From positions 1 to 64,000 of the forward strand of contig JAGQYM010000014.1 of the NCBI GenBank assembly GCA_020436085.1: a DNA stretch of 64,000 nt, written 5' to 3'. Position numbers and translations under genes: made by a program. Below the pieces are notes generated by a model. It was not told the DNA's origin and searched no databases. It saw nothing but the letters and a program-made list of their open reading frames with translations. The stretch comes from Cyclobacteriaceae bacterium. Lineage in GTDB: Bacteria > Bacteroidota > Bacteroidia > Cytophagales > Cyclobacteriaceae. Of this stretch, positions 1-7,907 are shown in pieces (position 1 is the first letter of the stretch; each line of letters starts with the position of its first letter).

Positions 1-628
1 TTGTACGGTTTAATGGAAAAGATGAACCGTAACCTGCCGCGGAGCCAAGTGGATTCTTGTTTGCAATTTGATAAGCACTTTGCAACGTGATCACGTCATC
101 GACCAGACTTTCCGCATAGGCGCCAAACCAAAGCCCAAAAGAGGAGGGCATTGCCAACTGCAAATGTGTGTAACCAGGGAGCAAATGATCTTTGTGCTCT
201 TCACTCAACTTAATTAAAAGGTCAAATAATTCGCTCGACTCGGTAACCAATGATTGTATTTCACTTCTCAGAAAAAGTTTGATGTCTACCAGCACCTGGT
301 CGTTCCTTGACCGGCCGCTGTGAATTTTCTTTCCCACATCTCCAAGCTTTCGCGTAAGCATAAGTTCAATCTGTGAATGAATATCTTCTACACCATCCTC
401 AATTTGGAAATTGCCTTTCTCTATTTCTTCATAAATGCTGATCAATTCTTTGCTAAGAATTGTAAGTTCATTTTTTGCAAGCAGGCCAATGGACTCCAGC
501 ATACGTATGTGGGCAATTGAACCCAGGACATCGTAGGGAGCCAGGTACAGATCCAGCTCGTTATCATTGCCGATGGTAAATTCGCTTACTTCTTTGAGCG
601 AGTCCTTATTTTTTTGCCAGAGTTTCAA
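1..628 (-). CDS. argH: Argininosuccinate lyase, N-terminal part (cut by window edge)
   Basis: Catalyses argininosuccinate to arginine plus fumarate, the last step of arginine synthesis. The first 209 residues are visible. The start reads MKLWQKN, followed by the family stretches HSGRSRNDQ and LPGYTHLQ, and the frame runs off the left edge. The start must be TTG at 628 (or ATT at 631): a TAA stop lies two codons before the TTG and no in-frame ATG occurs until about codon 43. It is the last visible gene of the arg operon, 48 bp after the deacetylase. I am confident of the family; the start is forced by the upstream stop. Confidence 0.93.
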   Translation of the reverse strand, partial: MKLWQKNKDSLKEVSEFTIGNDNELDLYLAPYDVLGSIAHIRMLESIGLLAKNELTILSKELISIYEEIEKGNFQIEDGVEDIHSQIELMLTRKLGDVGKKIHSGRSRNDQVLVDIKLFLRSEIQSLVTESSELFDLLIKLSEEHKDHLLPGYTHLQLAMPSSFGLWFGAYAESLVDDVITLQSAYQIANKNPLGSAAGYGSSFPLNRT

Positions 629-676
629 AATTGGTTACTGGTTTCTAGTTTCTTGTTGCAGGTAATGGGCCTCTAG

Positions 677-1738
677 TCATATGTTGACCATTTGTTCAAT
701 CAATCGAATATAATCCTTAATCCCATTTTTAATCTCATCCAGATAGATAAACTCATCCGCAGAGTGAGATCTGGCTGAATCTCCAGGCCCCATTTTGATT
801 GAAGGAACGGGTATCAAAGCCTGATCAGATGTAGTTGGAGAGCCGTAGAGTTTTTTGCCGATGGCTTCACCAGCCGATACCAGTGGATGGTTTTTTTCAA
901 TGCCTGATGGCTTAAGCCGTTGGCTTCTTGGTTTCACTTCACAACTCACATTTTCTTTGATCACTTGTAAGACTTCATCAAGAGCGTAGGCATCGGTTAC
1001 CCTGCAGTCGACTGTAAACTTGCATTCTGCAGGCACCTGGTTGTGCGCTTGTCCGGCCTGAATTACTGTCACCGACAACTTTGTTTTGCCTAACATCTCC
1101 GAAACTTTTGGGAATTCAAAAGTTCGGAACCAGTCGATGTCTCTCATCGCTTTGTAGATGGCATTGTCTCCTTCTTCTCTTGCTGCGTGACCAGCTCTTC
1201 CTTTGCTGATGCAATCCAATACCATCAATCCTTTTTCTGCAATTGCTATGTCCATACCTGTTGGCTCACCAACAATGGCGTAGTCGATAGGAGTCAGGCT
1301 ATTCCAAATGCTTTCGATACCACCTGGCCCTGAGATCTCTTCCTCTGCCGTTGCAGCCATCACGATATTAATGGGTAGGTCTTTCACCGATTCGAAGTGA
1401 ACGAATGTACCGATAAGAGACACTAATGGACCACCTGCGTCATTGCTTCCCAAGCCGAACAGTTTCCCATCTTCCGTAGCTGGAGTAAAGGGTTCGCGCG
1501 TATAACCAGGATTTGGTTTTACCGTATCATGATGAGAATTGAGTAGGAGTGTTGGTTTGCCTTTGTCATAGTGGCGATTAATAACCCACACATTGTTACC
1601 CATCCTATTTGGTTTGATACCTCTTTCCGTGAAGAAGTCTACGAGTGCGTCAGCTGTATTGTCTTCTGCCCGGCTGAACGATGGGATAGCGATAAGCTGT
1701 TTGAGGAGCTCTACCGAAGATTCGTAAAGAGATTCCAT
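677..1738 (-). CDS. argE': M20-family N-acylornithine/N-acylcitrulline deacetylase (ArgE')
   Basis: A 353-residue zinc-dependent amidohydrolase of the M20/ArgE/DapE family. Metal-site motifs are visible: SHHDTV (H69, D71), the bridging Asp in GSNDAGG (D100), the acidic pair in AEEE (132-134) and the late SARSHSADE histidine region. A dimerisation-domain stretch (KGRAGHAA) sits in the middle. In an operon with an ArgF'-type transcarbamylase its substrate is expected to be N-acetyl- or N-succinyl-citrulline rather than N-acetylornithine; that is inferred from context. It follows argB by 2 bp, so it is probably translationally coupled. Confidence 0.88.
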   Translation of the reverse strand: MESLYESSVELLKQLIAIPSFSRAEDNTADALVDFFTERGIKPNRMGNNVWVINRHYDKGKPTLLLNSHHDTVKPNPGYTREPFTPATEDGKLFGLGSNDAGGPLVSLIGTFVHFESVKDLPINIVMAATAEEEISGPGGIESIWNSLTPIDYAIVGEPTGMDIAIAEKGLMVLDCISKGRAGHAAREEGDNAIYKAMRDIDWFRTFEFPKVSEMLGKTKLSVTVIQAGQAHNQVPAECKFTVDCRVTDAYALDEVLQVIKENVSCEVKPRSQRLKPSGIEKNHPLVSAGEAIGKKLYGSPTTSDQALIPVPSIKMGPGDSARSHSADEFIYLDEIKNGIKDYIRLIEQMVNI

Positions 1739-1740
1739 TA

Positions 1741-2529
1741 CTATTGTTTGATCAAAGTACCCTCAGTTTCTTCACCAAGGTTTTTCAACAAGTCGCCAGC
1801 GCCACCGATGAGCACTTCGCTGACACCCTGATGAATGGCATCGAATGCATTCTCTAATTTAGGAAGAATGCCATCGACTAGCACTTTTTCATCCAATAGC
1901 TGACGATACGAGGTTGAATTGATCAGTTGAATGACGTTACCGTCATTGTTTACATCTTTCAAGACGCCCTTCTTTTCGAAACAGTAGATCAAGCGAATCT
2001 GGAAATGTTTACTCAGTGCAACGGCCAGCACTGAGGCAATCGTGTCTGCATTTGTGTTTAGAATATCGTCTCCTTCATAGGTCAGTGGTGCAAAAACAGG
2101 AACAACATTTTGCTTCAATAGAAAATAAAGGAAAGATGTATTTACCCGCTTGGGTTCGATGTCACCTACGTACCCGAAATCAACTTTTCCAACCGGCCGC
2201 TTTGTGGCAGGCAATACGTTTCCATCTGCACCGGTGAGTCCAATTGCATTGCAGTGATGCGACTGAAGACCGGTTACAATCTTTCGGTTGATCAGGCCAC
2301 CGTACACCATCGAAACAAGATCGCGGGTTGGTTCATCGGTGATTCGTCTGCCATTGACATACTTCGACTCAATTCCCAGTTGATCTCCGATCTTAGTTGC
2401 AATCTTTCCACCACCATGCACAAGGATCTTTGGAAACTGTATTCCCGAAAAGTCTTTTAGAAAATGCTTGAGTGCATTTTCATCGTCCAGCACGTTTCCC
2501 CCGATCTTAATAATGTACAGTCTCTGCAT
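1741..2529 (-). CDS. argB: N-acetylglutamate kinase-type amino acid kinase
   Basis: A 262-residue amino acid kinase that phosphorylates the gamma-carboxyl of N-acylglutamate. The start IIKIGGNVL and the glycine loop VHGGGK are the nucleotide and substrate-binding signatures, and the length is normal for ArgB. It starts with ATG 2 bp after the argF' stop and ends 2 bp before argE', inside an operon without gaps. In Bacteroidota with succinylated intermediates the true substrate may be N-succinylglutamate; the sequence alone does not decide this. Confidence 0.93.
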   Translation of the reverse strand: MQRLYIIKIGGNVLDDENALKHFLKDFSGIQFPKILVHGGGKIATKIGDQLGIESKYVNGRRITDEPTRDLVSMVYGGLINRKIVTGLQSHHCNAIGLTGADGNVLPATKRPVGKVDFGYVGDIEPKRVNTSFLYFLLKQNVVPVFAPLTYEGDDILNTNADTIASVLAVALSKHFQIRLIYCFEKKGVLKDVNNDGNVIQLINSTSYRQLLDEKVLVDGILPKLENAFDAIHQGVSEVLIGGAGDLLKNLGEETEGTLIKQ

Positions 2530-2531
2530 GA

Positions 2532-3482
2532 TTATCGTTGCTTAAGTATTTCTGACAATACAGCCTGAGCTGCCCACACCCGGTTGCCGGCTTGCTGCAC
2601 CACTACAGACTCCGGTCCATCCAGCACCTCATCTGCAATCACCACATTTCTCCTCACAGGAAGGCAGTGCATCACCTTTGCATTATTGGTGTGTTGTAAT
2701 TTTTTCCGCGTCATCATCCAGCCAGACGCGGTTGAGAGTATTTGACCATACTTTTGGTAAGATGACCAGTTCTTAACGTACACAAAGTCTGCTCCCTCCA
2801 GCGCCTTGTCTTGATCGTGTTCAATCTTTGCAGGCTTACTAAATTTTTCATCCAGTTCGTAACCTTCAGGATGAGTGATGGTGAAATCCACATCATCCCA
2901 CGCGTTCATCCATTGTGCAAATGAATTGGGCACCGCTTGAGGAAGTGCCTTCACATGCGGAGCCCAGGTGAGTACCACTTTGGGTTTCTTAGTTGTCTTT
3001 AGTTCACGAATGGTGACTGCATCAGCAAGACTTTGCAAAGGATGTACAGTCGCACTCTCAAGGCTCACTACAGGAATGCCAGCGTGTTTTACAAACTGAT
3101 TGATAAAATGCTCACTGTAGTCTTCAGCCTTATTTATTAAACCTGGAAAAGTTCTGATGCCAAGGATGTCAAAGTATTGACCCATTACAGCGGCAGCTTC
3201 GCGAACGTGTTCTGCTTTGTTGCCGTTCATGACTACACCGTCTTCGAACTCAAGCTGCCAACCTTCCTTATCGAGGTTGAACACGATTACCTCCATCCCA
3301 AGGTTCCTTGCGGCAACTTGCGTGCTGATGCGCGTGCGCAAGCTCGGGTTGAGGAAGATCATACCCATGGTTTTGCCAGCGCCCAGAGCTTTATCCGCAA
3401 AGGGTTTTGATTTGTAGTTCAGCGCAAGCTTTACAAGCTTGTTGATATCGCCAGCATCTGCTACTGATAGGAACTGTTTCAT
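2532..3482 (-). CDS. argF': N-acylornithine transcarbamylase (N-succinyl- or N-acetyl-ornithine)
   Basis: A 316-residue transcarbamylase of the ArgF' subgroup, which carbamoylates N-acylated ornithine instead of free ornithine. Carbamoyl-phosphate motifs are present: NPSLRTR (about 45-51), HPLQSLAD and HCLPVRR. The long TWAPHVKALPQAVPNSF segment is typical of the ArgF' subgroup. The residue aligned with the known specificity position is Ala90 (in MNGNKAEH); Pro is reported there in the succinyl enzyme of Bacteroides fragilis and Glu in the acetyl enzyme of Xanthomonas. Its ATG overlaps the argD stop by four bases. Confidence 0.93.
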   Translation of the reverse strand: MKQFLSVADAGDINKLVKLALNYKSKPFADKALGAGKTMGMIFLNPSLRTRISTQVAARNLGMEVIVFNLDKEGWQLEFEDGVVMNGNKAEHVREAAAVMGQYFDILGIRTFPGLINKAEDYSEHFINQFVKHAGIPVVSLESATVHPLQSLADAVTIRELKTTKKPKVVLTWAPHVKALPQAVPNSFAQWMNAWDDVDFTITHPEGYELDEKFSKPAKIEHDQDKALEGADFVYVKNWSSYQKYGQILSTASGWMMTRKKLQHTNNAKVMHCLPVRRNVVIADEVLDGPESVVVQQAGNRVWAAQAVLSEILKQR

Positions 3483-4615
3483 GCCGATACCGTTTTTTCC
3501 AGTTCAACAGCCATCGCTTCGATCAAAAGATCCGCTTCCTCTTTTTTCAAGGCCAACGAAGGTAGCAGACGCACTGTGTTAGGTTTGGCCTCACCTGTGA
3601 ATATGAAATGCTTACCTAATAAATCTTTACGCAACGTTTTGTTGCTGTCGGGCAGATCAAAGCCAAGCATCAACCCGAGACCACGTACTTCACTAATAAT
3701 CGGGAAGGAGAGCAGTTTTTCAGTCCAATACTTTCCGAGTTCTGCTGCATTGTCGATGAGTTTTTCTGATTCAATTACTTCCAGAACAGCGAGAGACGCG
3801 GCACATGCGAGATAGTTGCCACCAAAAGTAGTCCCCAGCATACCGTGCCATGGTTTGATGCCAGGTTGAATGAGTACTCCTCCAACTGGATACCCATTGC
3901 CCATGCCTTTCGCTGTCGTGATAATATCGGGTTTGATATTGGCATGCTGATGTGCGAAGAACTTTCCCGTTCTTCCATATCCCGATTGGATTTCGTCAAG
4001 AATGAGAAGTGCTCCGTGTTTTTTGCACTCAGTACTAATCAATTGTAAAAAATCAGAAGTGGGTACATGAATTCCACCAACACCCTGAATCCCCTCAATG
4101 ATTACAGCGGCAACTTCATTGTTTATGGTGCTTTTAAAAGCTGCCTTATCGTTGAACGGAAGAAAAGTGATATCGTGATTGGCGTTGAAAGGTGCAACAA
4201 TCTTCGCATTGTCTGTCGCGGCCACCGTTCCAGAGGTGCGACCATGAAATGCTTTTGAAAATGCAATGATCTTCTTCCTTCCGGTTTCGAAGGAGGCAAT
4301 CTTTAGCGCGTTCTCATTTGCTTCTGCTCCTGAGTTGCAGAGAAATAATTGGTAATCCGTGTAGCCAGAAAGTTGTCCTAATTTTTCCGCAAGTTTCTCT
4401 TGAAGAGGATTTTGTACACTGTTGGAGTAGAAACCGATCTTATCAAGTTGCTCTTTCAGCCGTTTCACATAATGAGGATGACTATGTCCTATCGAGATAA
4501 CAGCGTGACCTCCATAAAGATCCAAATAGCGCTGACCGGTTTTATCCCATAACCATGATCCATTGGCTCTGACCGGCTCAATAGAAAAAAGCGGATATAC
4601 ATCAAAGAGTTTCAT
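3479..4615 (-). CDS. argD: N-acylornithine aminotransferase (class III PLP)
   Basis: Converts N-acylglutamate semialdehyde to N-acylornithine with glutamate as amino donor. The class III aminotransferase pattern is clear: NSGAEANE, LILDEIQSGYGRTG with the cofactor Asp near 209, and TTAKGMGNG with the Schiff-base Lys near 238. The frame opens at GTG 4621 directly after the argC TGA, but ATG at 4615, two codons later, is the likelier start. The 3' end overlaps argF' by four bases. Full length, about 378 residues. Confidence 0.93.
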   Translation of the reverse strand: MKLFDVYPLFSIEPVRANGSWLWDKTGQRYLDLYGGHAVISIGHSHPHYVKRLKEQLDKIGFYSNSVQNPLQEKLAEKLGQLSGYTDYQLFLCNSGAEANENALKIASFETGRKKIIAFSKAFHGRTSGTVAATDNAKIVAPFNANHDITFLPFNDKAAFKSTINNEVAAVIIEGIQGVGGIHVPTSDFLQLISTECKKHGALLILDEIQSGYGRTGKFFAHQHANIKPDIITTAKGMGNGYPVGGVLIQPGIKPWHGMLGTTFGGNYLACAASLAVLEVIESEKLIDNAAELGKYWTEKLLSFPIISEVRGLGLMLGFDLPDSNKTLRKDLLGKHFIFTGEAKPNTVRLLPSLALKKEEADLLIEAMAVELEKTVSA

Positions 4616-4621
4616 GGCCAC

Positions 4622-5599
4622 TCAGTAAACAGTAGATTTCAAATTCAACCCAGCCTTTTCATCAAGGCCAAACATCAGGTTCATATTTTGTATTGCTTGC
4701 CCGCTCGCGCCTTTCACGAGGTTATCAATGGCGGTATGAATCACAAGTTGATCCCCCTCTTTTTCCAAATAGACAAGGCATTTGTTCGTATTCACTACTT
4801 GCTTCAAGTCGATCATAGAGTCTGAAACATGAGTAAAGGCTGATTGGTTATAGAACGACTTAAAGACATCGTTTGCTTCGGATAAAGAAAGACTCGTGCG
4901 GACGATGGAGCTCACAAAAATGCCGCGGGTAAAATCACCGCGCCATGGCACAAAATGTAAGGTGTCGCCAAAAGTATTCTGCAGACCACGGATTGATTGA
5001 TTTATCTCTTTAAGGTGTTGATGCGTTAGCGTCTTGTATGCAGATATGTTATTGCTTCTCCAACTGAAATGAGAAGTCTCTTGTAGTTTCTGCCCTGCGC
5101 CAGTCGATCCGGTAATGCCCGTGGTATAAACATCTGATAACACACCATTCTTCGCGAGTGGCAACAACCCCAGCTGAATCGCAGTAGCAAAACATCCTGG
5201 GTTAGCCACGTTTTCAGACTTCTTGATTTGTTCTTTATAAAGTTCCGGCAAGCCGTATGCAAAGGTCCTGCTACCAGATTTTTCACCTAATCTAAAATCC
5301 TGGCTAAGGTCAATTACTTTGGTCCTCTCGGGAATTGAATTTTGTTCGAGAAAAACTTTGCTCTCACCATGTCCAAGACAAAGGAACATCACGTCCACGT
5401 CTCCGATAGCATCAACAAATTTGAGAGTTGTGTCTCCAACGAGATCGCGATGAATATCAGTTAGTGGTTTGCCTGCCTGACTTCTGCTTTGTACAAACGA
5501 GATTTCAACATCGGGATGATTGACAAGCAATCGCAGCGTTTCACCACCAGTGTATCCAGCACCTCCAACGATTCCCGCCTTGATCGACTTACTGCCCAT
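4622..5599 (-). CDS. argC: N-acyl-gamma-glutamyl-phosphate reductase
   Basis: NADPH-dependent reduction of N-acylglutamyl phosphate to the semialdehyde. The N-terminal Rossmann motif is GIVGGAGYTGGE (about 9-20), the catalytic cysteine sits in NPGCFATA (C136), and the downstream GITGSTGAG loop is present. 325 residues is a normal length. The ATG lies inside the 3' end of argG (11 bp overlap), which indicates translational coupling. Confidence 0.94.
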   Translation of the reverse strand: MGSKSIKAGIVGGAGYTGGETLRLLVNHPDVEISFVQSRSQAGKPLTDIHRDLVGDTTLKFVDAIGDVDVMFLCLGHGESKVFLEQNSIPERTKVIDLSQDFRLGEKSGSRTFAYGLPELYKEQIKKSENVANPGCFATAIQLGLLPLAKNGVLSDVYTTGITGSTGAGQKLQETSHFSWRSNNISAYKTLTHQHLKEINQSIRGLQNTFGDTLHFVPWRGDFTRGIFVSSIVRTSLSLSEANDVFKSFYNQSAFTHVSDSMIDLKQVVNTNKCLVYLEKEGDQLVIHTAIDNLVKGASGQAIQNMNLMFGLDEKAGLNLKSTVY

Positions 5600-6788
5600 T
5601 GCCCTCTTGCATTACCTGATGATAAATCATGGTTTGGTTTCCAAACACTTTGGAGAAACCACGCACATCTTCACCTGTCCAACCGAGGTTCATTTCTCCA
5701 TACTTGCCAAACTTGGAAGACATGAGGTCAAATGCCGACTCAATGCCATTGATCTGGAATCGATAGGGTAGGAGCGTAATAGAAACTGACCCAGTTACAT
5801 TAGTTTGTGAATTGGCAAGGAATGCTTCGATATCACGCATAATGGGATCAAGGTATTGACCTTCGTGCAACCAGTTGCCATAGAACTGACTGAGCTGATC
5901 CTTCCAACTCAATTGCCACTTAGTAAGCACGTGTTTCTCAAGTGCGTGATGCGCCTTGATTATAAGTACGGGCGCAGCTGCCTCAAAACCAACGCGTCCT
6001 TTAATTCCGATAATGGTATCGCCCACGTGAATATCTCTCCCAATTCCGAAGGGAGCAGCAATCTCATTAAGGGTATGGATTGCGTCAACTGGATCAAGTG
6101 ACTTGCCGTTGACTTTGGTCAGTTCACCTTTCGTGAAACCGAGAGTCACTTCTTCAGCTTTGGTTTTTGTTATTGCTGTTGGCCATGCTTCTTCGGGAAG
6201 CATTCCCATCGAGTTTAAAGTTTCTTTTCCGCCAACGGATGTTCCCCATAGGCCTTTGTTAATAGAGTACTTTGCCTTTTCAAAATTGAAAGACACACCT
6301 TTTGATTTCAGGTAGTCGATCTCTTCCTCGCGGCTTAATTTCTTGTCACGGATCGGTGTGATGATCTCCATGGTGGGAGCCAGGATGTGAAATATCATGT
6401 CGAAACGCACCTGATCATTACCAGCACCAGTGCTGCCGTGTGCAATGGCCTGTGCTCTGATTTCATTGGCATATCGCGCTACAGCCAACGCTTGAGACAT
6501 TCGTTCAGCGCTTACACTCAATGGATAGGTGCTGTTCTTCAGCACGTTTCCGAAAATGAGAAAGCGGATTACCTTTTGATAATAATTGGATGTCTCGTCA
6601 ATGTTCTTGTGGGAAGCTACTCCAAGAGCAAGCGCACGTTTCTCTATATCTGCAAGTTCTGTTTTTGAGAATCCCCCGGTATTTACAGTAAGTGTATGAA
6701 CCTCAAAACCGAGATCTTCTGACAACAATTTTGCACAATACGAGGTGTCAAGCCCACCACTAAAAGCTAAAACAACTTTCTTTCCCAT
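5589..6788 (-). CDS. argG: Argininosuccinate synthase-type ligase
   Basis: ATP-dependent condensation of citrulline and aspartate. The PP-loop AFSGGLDTS is near the N-terminus, followed by AHGSTGAGNDQVRFD and TPIRDKKLSREEE. The N-terminus begins MGKKVVLAFSGG; an upstream TTG at 6794 is in frame, but the ATG at 6788 overlaps the TAA of the preceding acyltransferase as TAATG, a classic coupling arrangement, so I chose it. About 399 residues, full length. Confidence 0.95.
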   Translation of the reverse strand: MGKKVVLAFSGGLDTSYCAKLLSEDLGFEVHTLTVNTGGFSKTELADIEKRALALGVASHKNIDETSNYYQKVIRFLIFGNVLKNSTYPLSVSAERMSQALAVARYANEIRAQAIAHGSTGAGNDQVRFDMIFHILAPTMEIITPIRDKKLSREEEIDYLKSKGVSFNFEKAKYSINKGLWGTSVGGKETLNSMGMLPEEAWPTAITKTKAEEVTLGFTKGELTKVNGKSLDPVDAIHTLNEIAAPFGIGRDIHVGDTIIGIKGRVGFEAAAPVLIIKAHHALEKHVLTKWQLSWKDQLSQFYGNWLHEGQYLDPIMRDIEAFLANSQTNVTGSVSITLLPYRFQINGIESAFDLMSSKFGKYGEMNLGWTGEDVRGFSKVFGNQTMIYHQVMQEGNGQ

Positions 6789-7537
6789 TACCAAAAGAAC
6801 ATTTTAAATAACACATTGCTGCTTGTCTTTCCTCCATCCGCTTTCTTCTTGTCGCGAAGGAGAATGTACTTCTTCAATCTCACCCAACGATCAAACAGTT
6901 TGAAGTTTCCTTTAAACTCGCGTTTGCGTTTCTTTCTAACGTGTCCCGTAGGCGTGACAACCTTGGTGATTGCAGGCATCTCCGCTTTGGCTACCTCGTT
7001 TGCCGGGTCATAGAGCATCGCGGTACAGATACAGTTTTTGCGATTCTTGGCCGTAAGGATATCGAAGTTCACACAACTGCGACAGCCTTTCCAAAACTCT
7101 TCATCTGTGGTGAGCTCAGAATAGGTAACAGGCTTGTAGCCGAGACCAGAGTTGATCTTCATGACAGCTAGTCCGGTAGTGAGGCCGAAGATCTTTGACT
7201 GAGGATACATCTTCCGGGAAAGGTCGAAGATCTTTGTTTTGATCTCCTTTGCCACTCCAGTTTGGCGGAAGGGAGGTGATACAATGAGACCTGAGTTGGC
7301 CACAAACTTTTTGTCATCCCACTCTTCGATGTAGCAGAAGCCCACCCACGTACCGTCCTTGGTCAGGGCAATGATCGCTTTGCCTTCTTCCATCTTGCGG
7401 CTTACATACTCAGGGGTGCGCTTGGCAATACCGGTGCCACGTGCCTGAGCCGAAAGTTCCATCTCATTGGTGATGGTTTCTGCGTAATGAATGTCGTCCC
7501 CTGTGGCGGGACGAACGATTATATTTTGATCGTTCAA
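6788..7537 (-). CDS. GNAT N-acyltransferase, probable first enzyme of the arginine pathway
   Basis: First gene of the operon. The protein has an N-terminal GNAT domain: IIVRPATGDDIHYAE, then the acetyl-CoA loop region SPPFRQTGVAKEI. A C-terminal part of about 90 residues contains a cysteine-rich segment (CRSCVNF, KNCICTAM) and a basic tail. No classical ArgA or ArgJ is in the cluster, so this is the best candidate for N-acetyl- or N-succinyl-glutamate synthase (inference from position). The start is uncertain: the open frame reaches GTG 7582, but that codon lies inside a hairpin. TTG at 7537 places the GNAT fold about six residues from the N-terminus. No ATG is available. Confidence 0.78.
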   Translation of the reverse strand: MNDQNIIVRPATGDDIHYAETITNEMELSAQARGTGIAKRTPEYVSRKMEEGKAIIALTKDGTWVGFCYIEEWDDKKFVANSGLIVSPPFRQTGVAKEIKTKIFDLSRKMYPQSKIFGLTTGLAVMKINSGLGYKPVTYSELTTDEEFWKGCRSCVNFDILTAKNRKNCICTAMLYDPANEVAKAEMPAITKVVTPTGHVRKKRKREFKGNFKLFDRWVRLKKYILLRDKKKADGGKTSSNVLFKMFFW

Positions 7538-7735
7538 TTTCGTAGTTGTTAAAATTTGAAAGAGAAAATGTGCTAAAAGCACGAGAGGCGAAATGCCTAC
7601 CGCATTTCGCTAACATCAATAAAGGCTGATGTTATCAAATGCGGATTTGCCTTCGGATACGCCTAATGGCCAATGAAGGGGATGTCAAAAGGGAAAACGC
7701 GAGCATACCTTTTGTGAAGGTGTCGTTGCCACACT
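7538..7735 (-). promoter_or_regulatory. Structured arg leader, attenuator-like hairpin chain
   Basis: Untranslated leader between the leader ORF stop and the first arg gene. Inverted repeats in transcript order: 7707-7721 (ACCTT/AAGGT), 7636-7649 (CAAAT/ATTTG), 7611-7634 (8-bp arms TAACATCA/TGATGTTA), 7588-7610 (9-bp arms GCGAAATGC/GCATTTCGC, 5-nt loop) and 7570-7582 (GTGCT/AGCAC). The last is followed on the minus strand by a T-rich run (7551-7569). The minus-strand octamer CCGCATTT at 7636-7643 can also pair with AAATGCGG at 7600-7607, which would break the 9-bp hairpin. A further 7-bp repeat (7513-7535) covers the TTG start. Repeats are seen; regulatory function is inferred. Confidence 0.5.
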
Positions 7736-7737
7736 GG

Positions 7738-7800
7738 CTAGCGAGCTCGATGGATGTTAATGAGTTTCTCAATTTTCCTTTTAGATAAGTGGTTGATCAT
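7738..7800 (-). CDS. Candidate arg leader peptide (20 codons)
   Basis: A short ORF begins with ATG at 7800, a few bases after the predicted transcription start, and ends with TAG at 7738. It encodes 20 residues, among them Arg8 and a C-terminal Arg18-Ala19-Arg20 directly before the stop, plus three lysines (7, 9, 12). Position (after the promoter, before stacked hairpins, in front of an arginine operon) and the terminal arginine codons CGA and CGC fit a leader peptide for translation-dependent attenuation. It is not a run of consecutive Arg codons, so the ORF could still be chance. Confidence 0.4.
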   Translation of the reverse strand: MINHLSKRKIEKLINIHRAR

Positions 7801-7812
7801 CCAAAATCTATA

Positions 7813-7845
7813 CAAATGTAAAAGGTATTAATTCGAATTAATCAA
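7813..7845 (-). promoter_or_regulatory. Candidate arg operon promoter with 16-bp palindromic operator
   Basis: On the minus strand, TACATTTG (7820-7813) matches the Bacteroidota -7 motif TAnnTTTG exactly. A TTG at 7845-7843 lies 22 bp upstream, slightly farther than the usual -33 spacing. Between them is a perfect 16-bp palindrome, ATTAATTCGAATTAAT (7827-7842), in a position where a bound repressor would cover the promoter. No regulator gene lies next to it. The predicted start, near 7806, leaves only about six bases before the leader ORF. Confidence 0.5.
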
Positions 7846-7907
7846 CCCTTTTTTATATTATTTTCTACTAACAACTATTAGGTTAGACTTGTCTGACTCT
7901 CGAAGGT

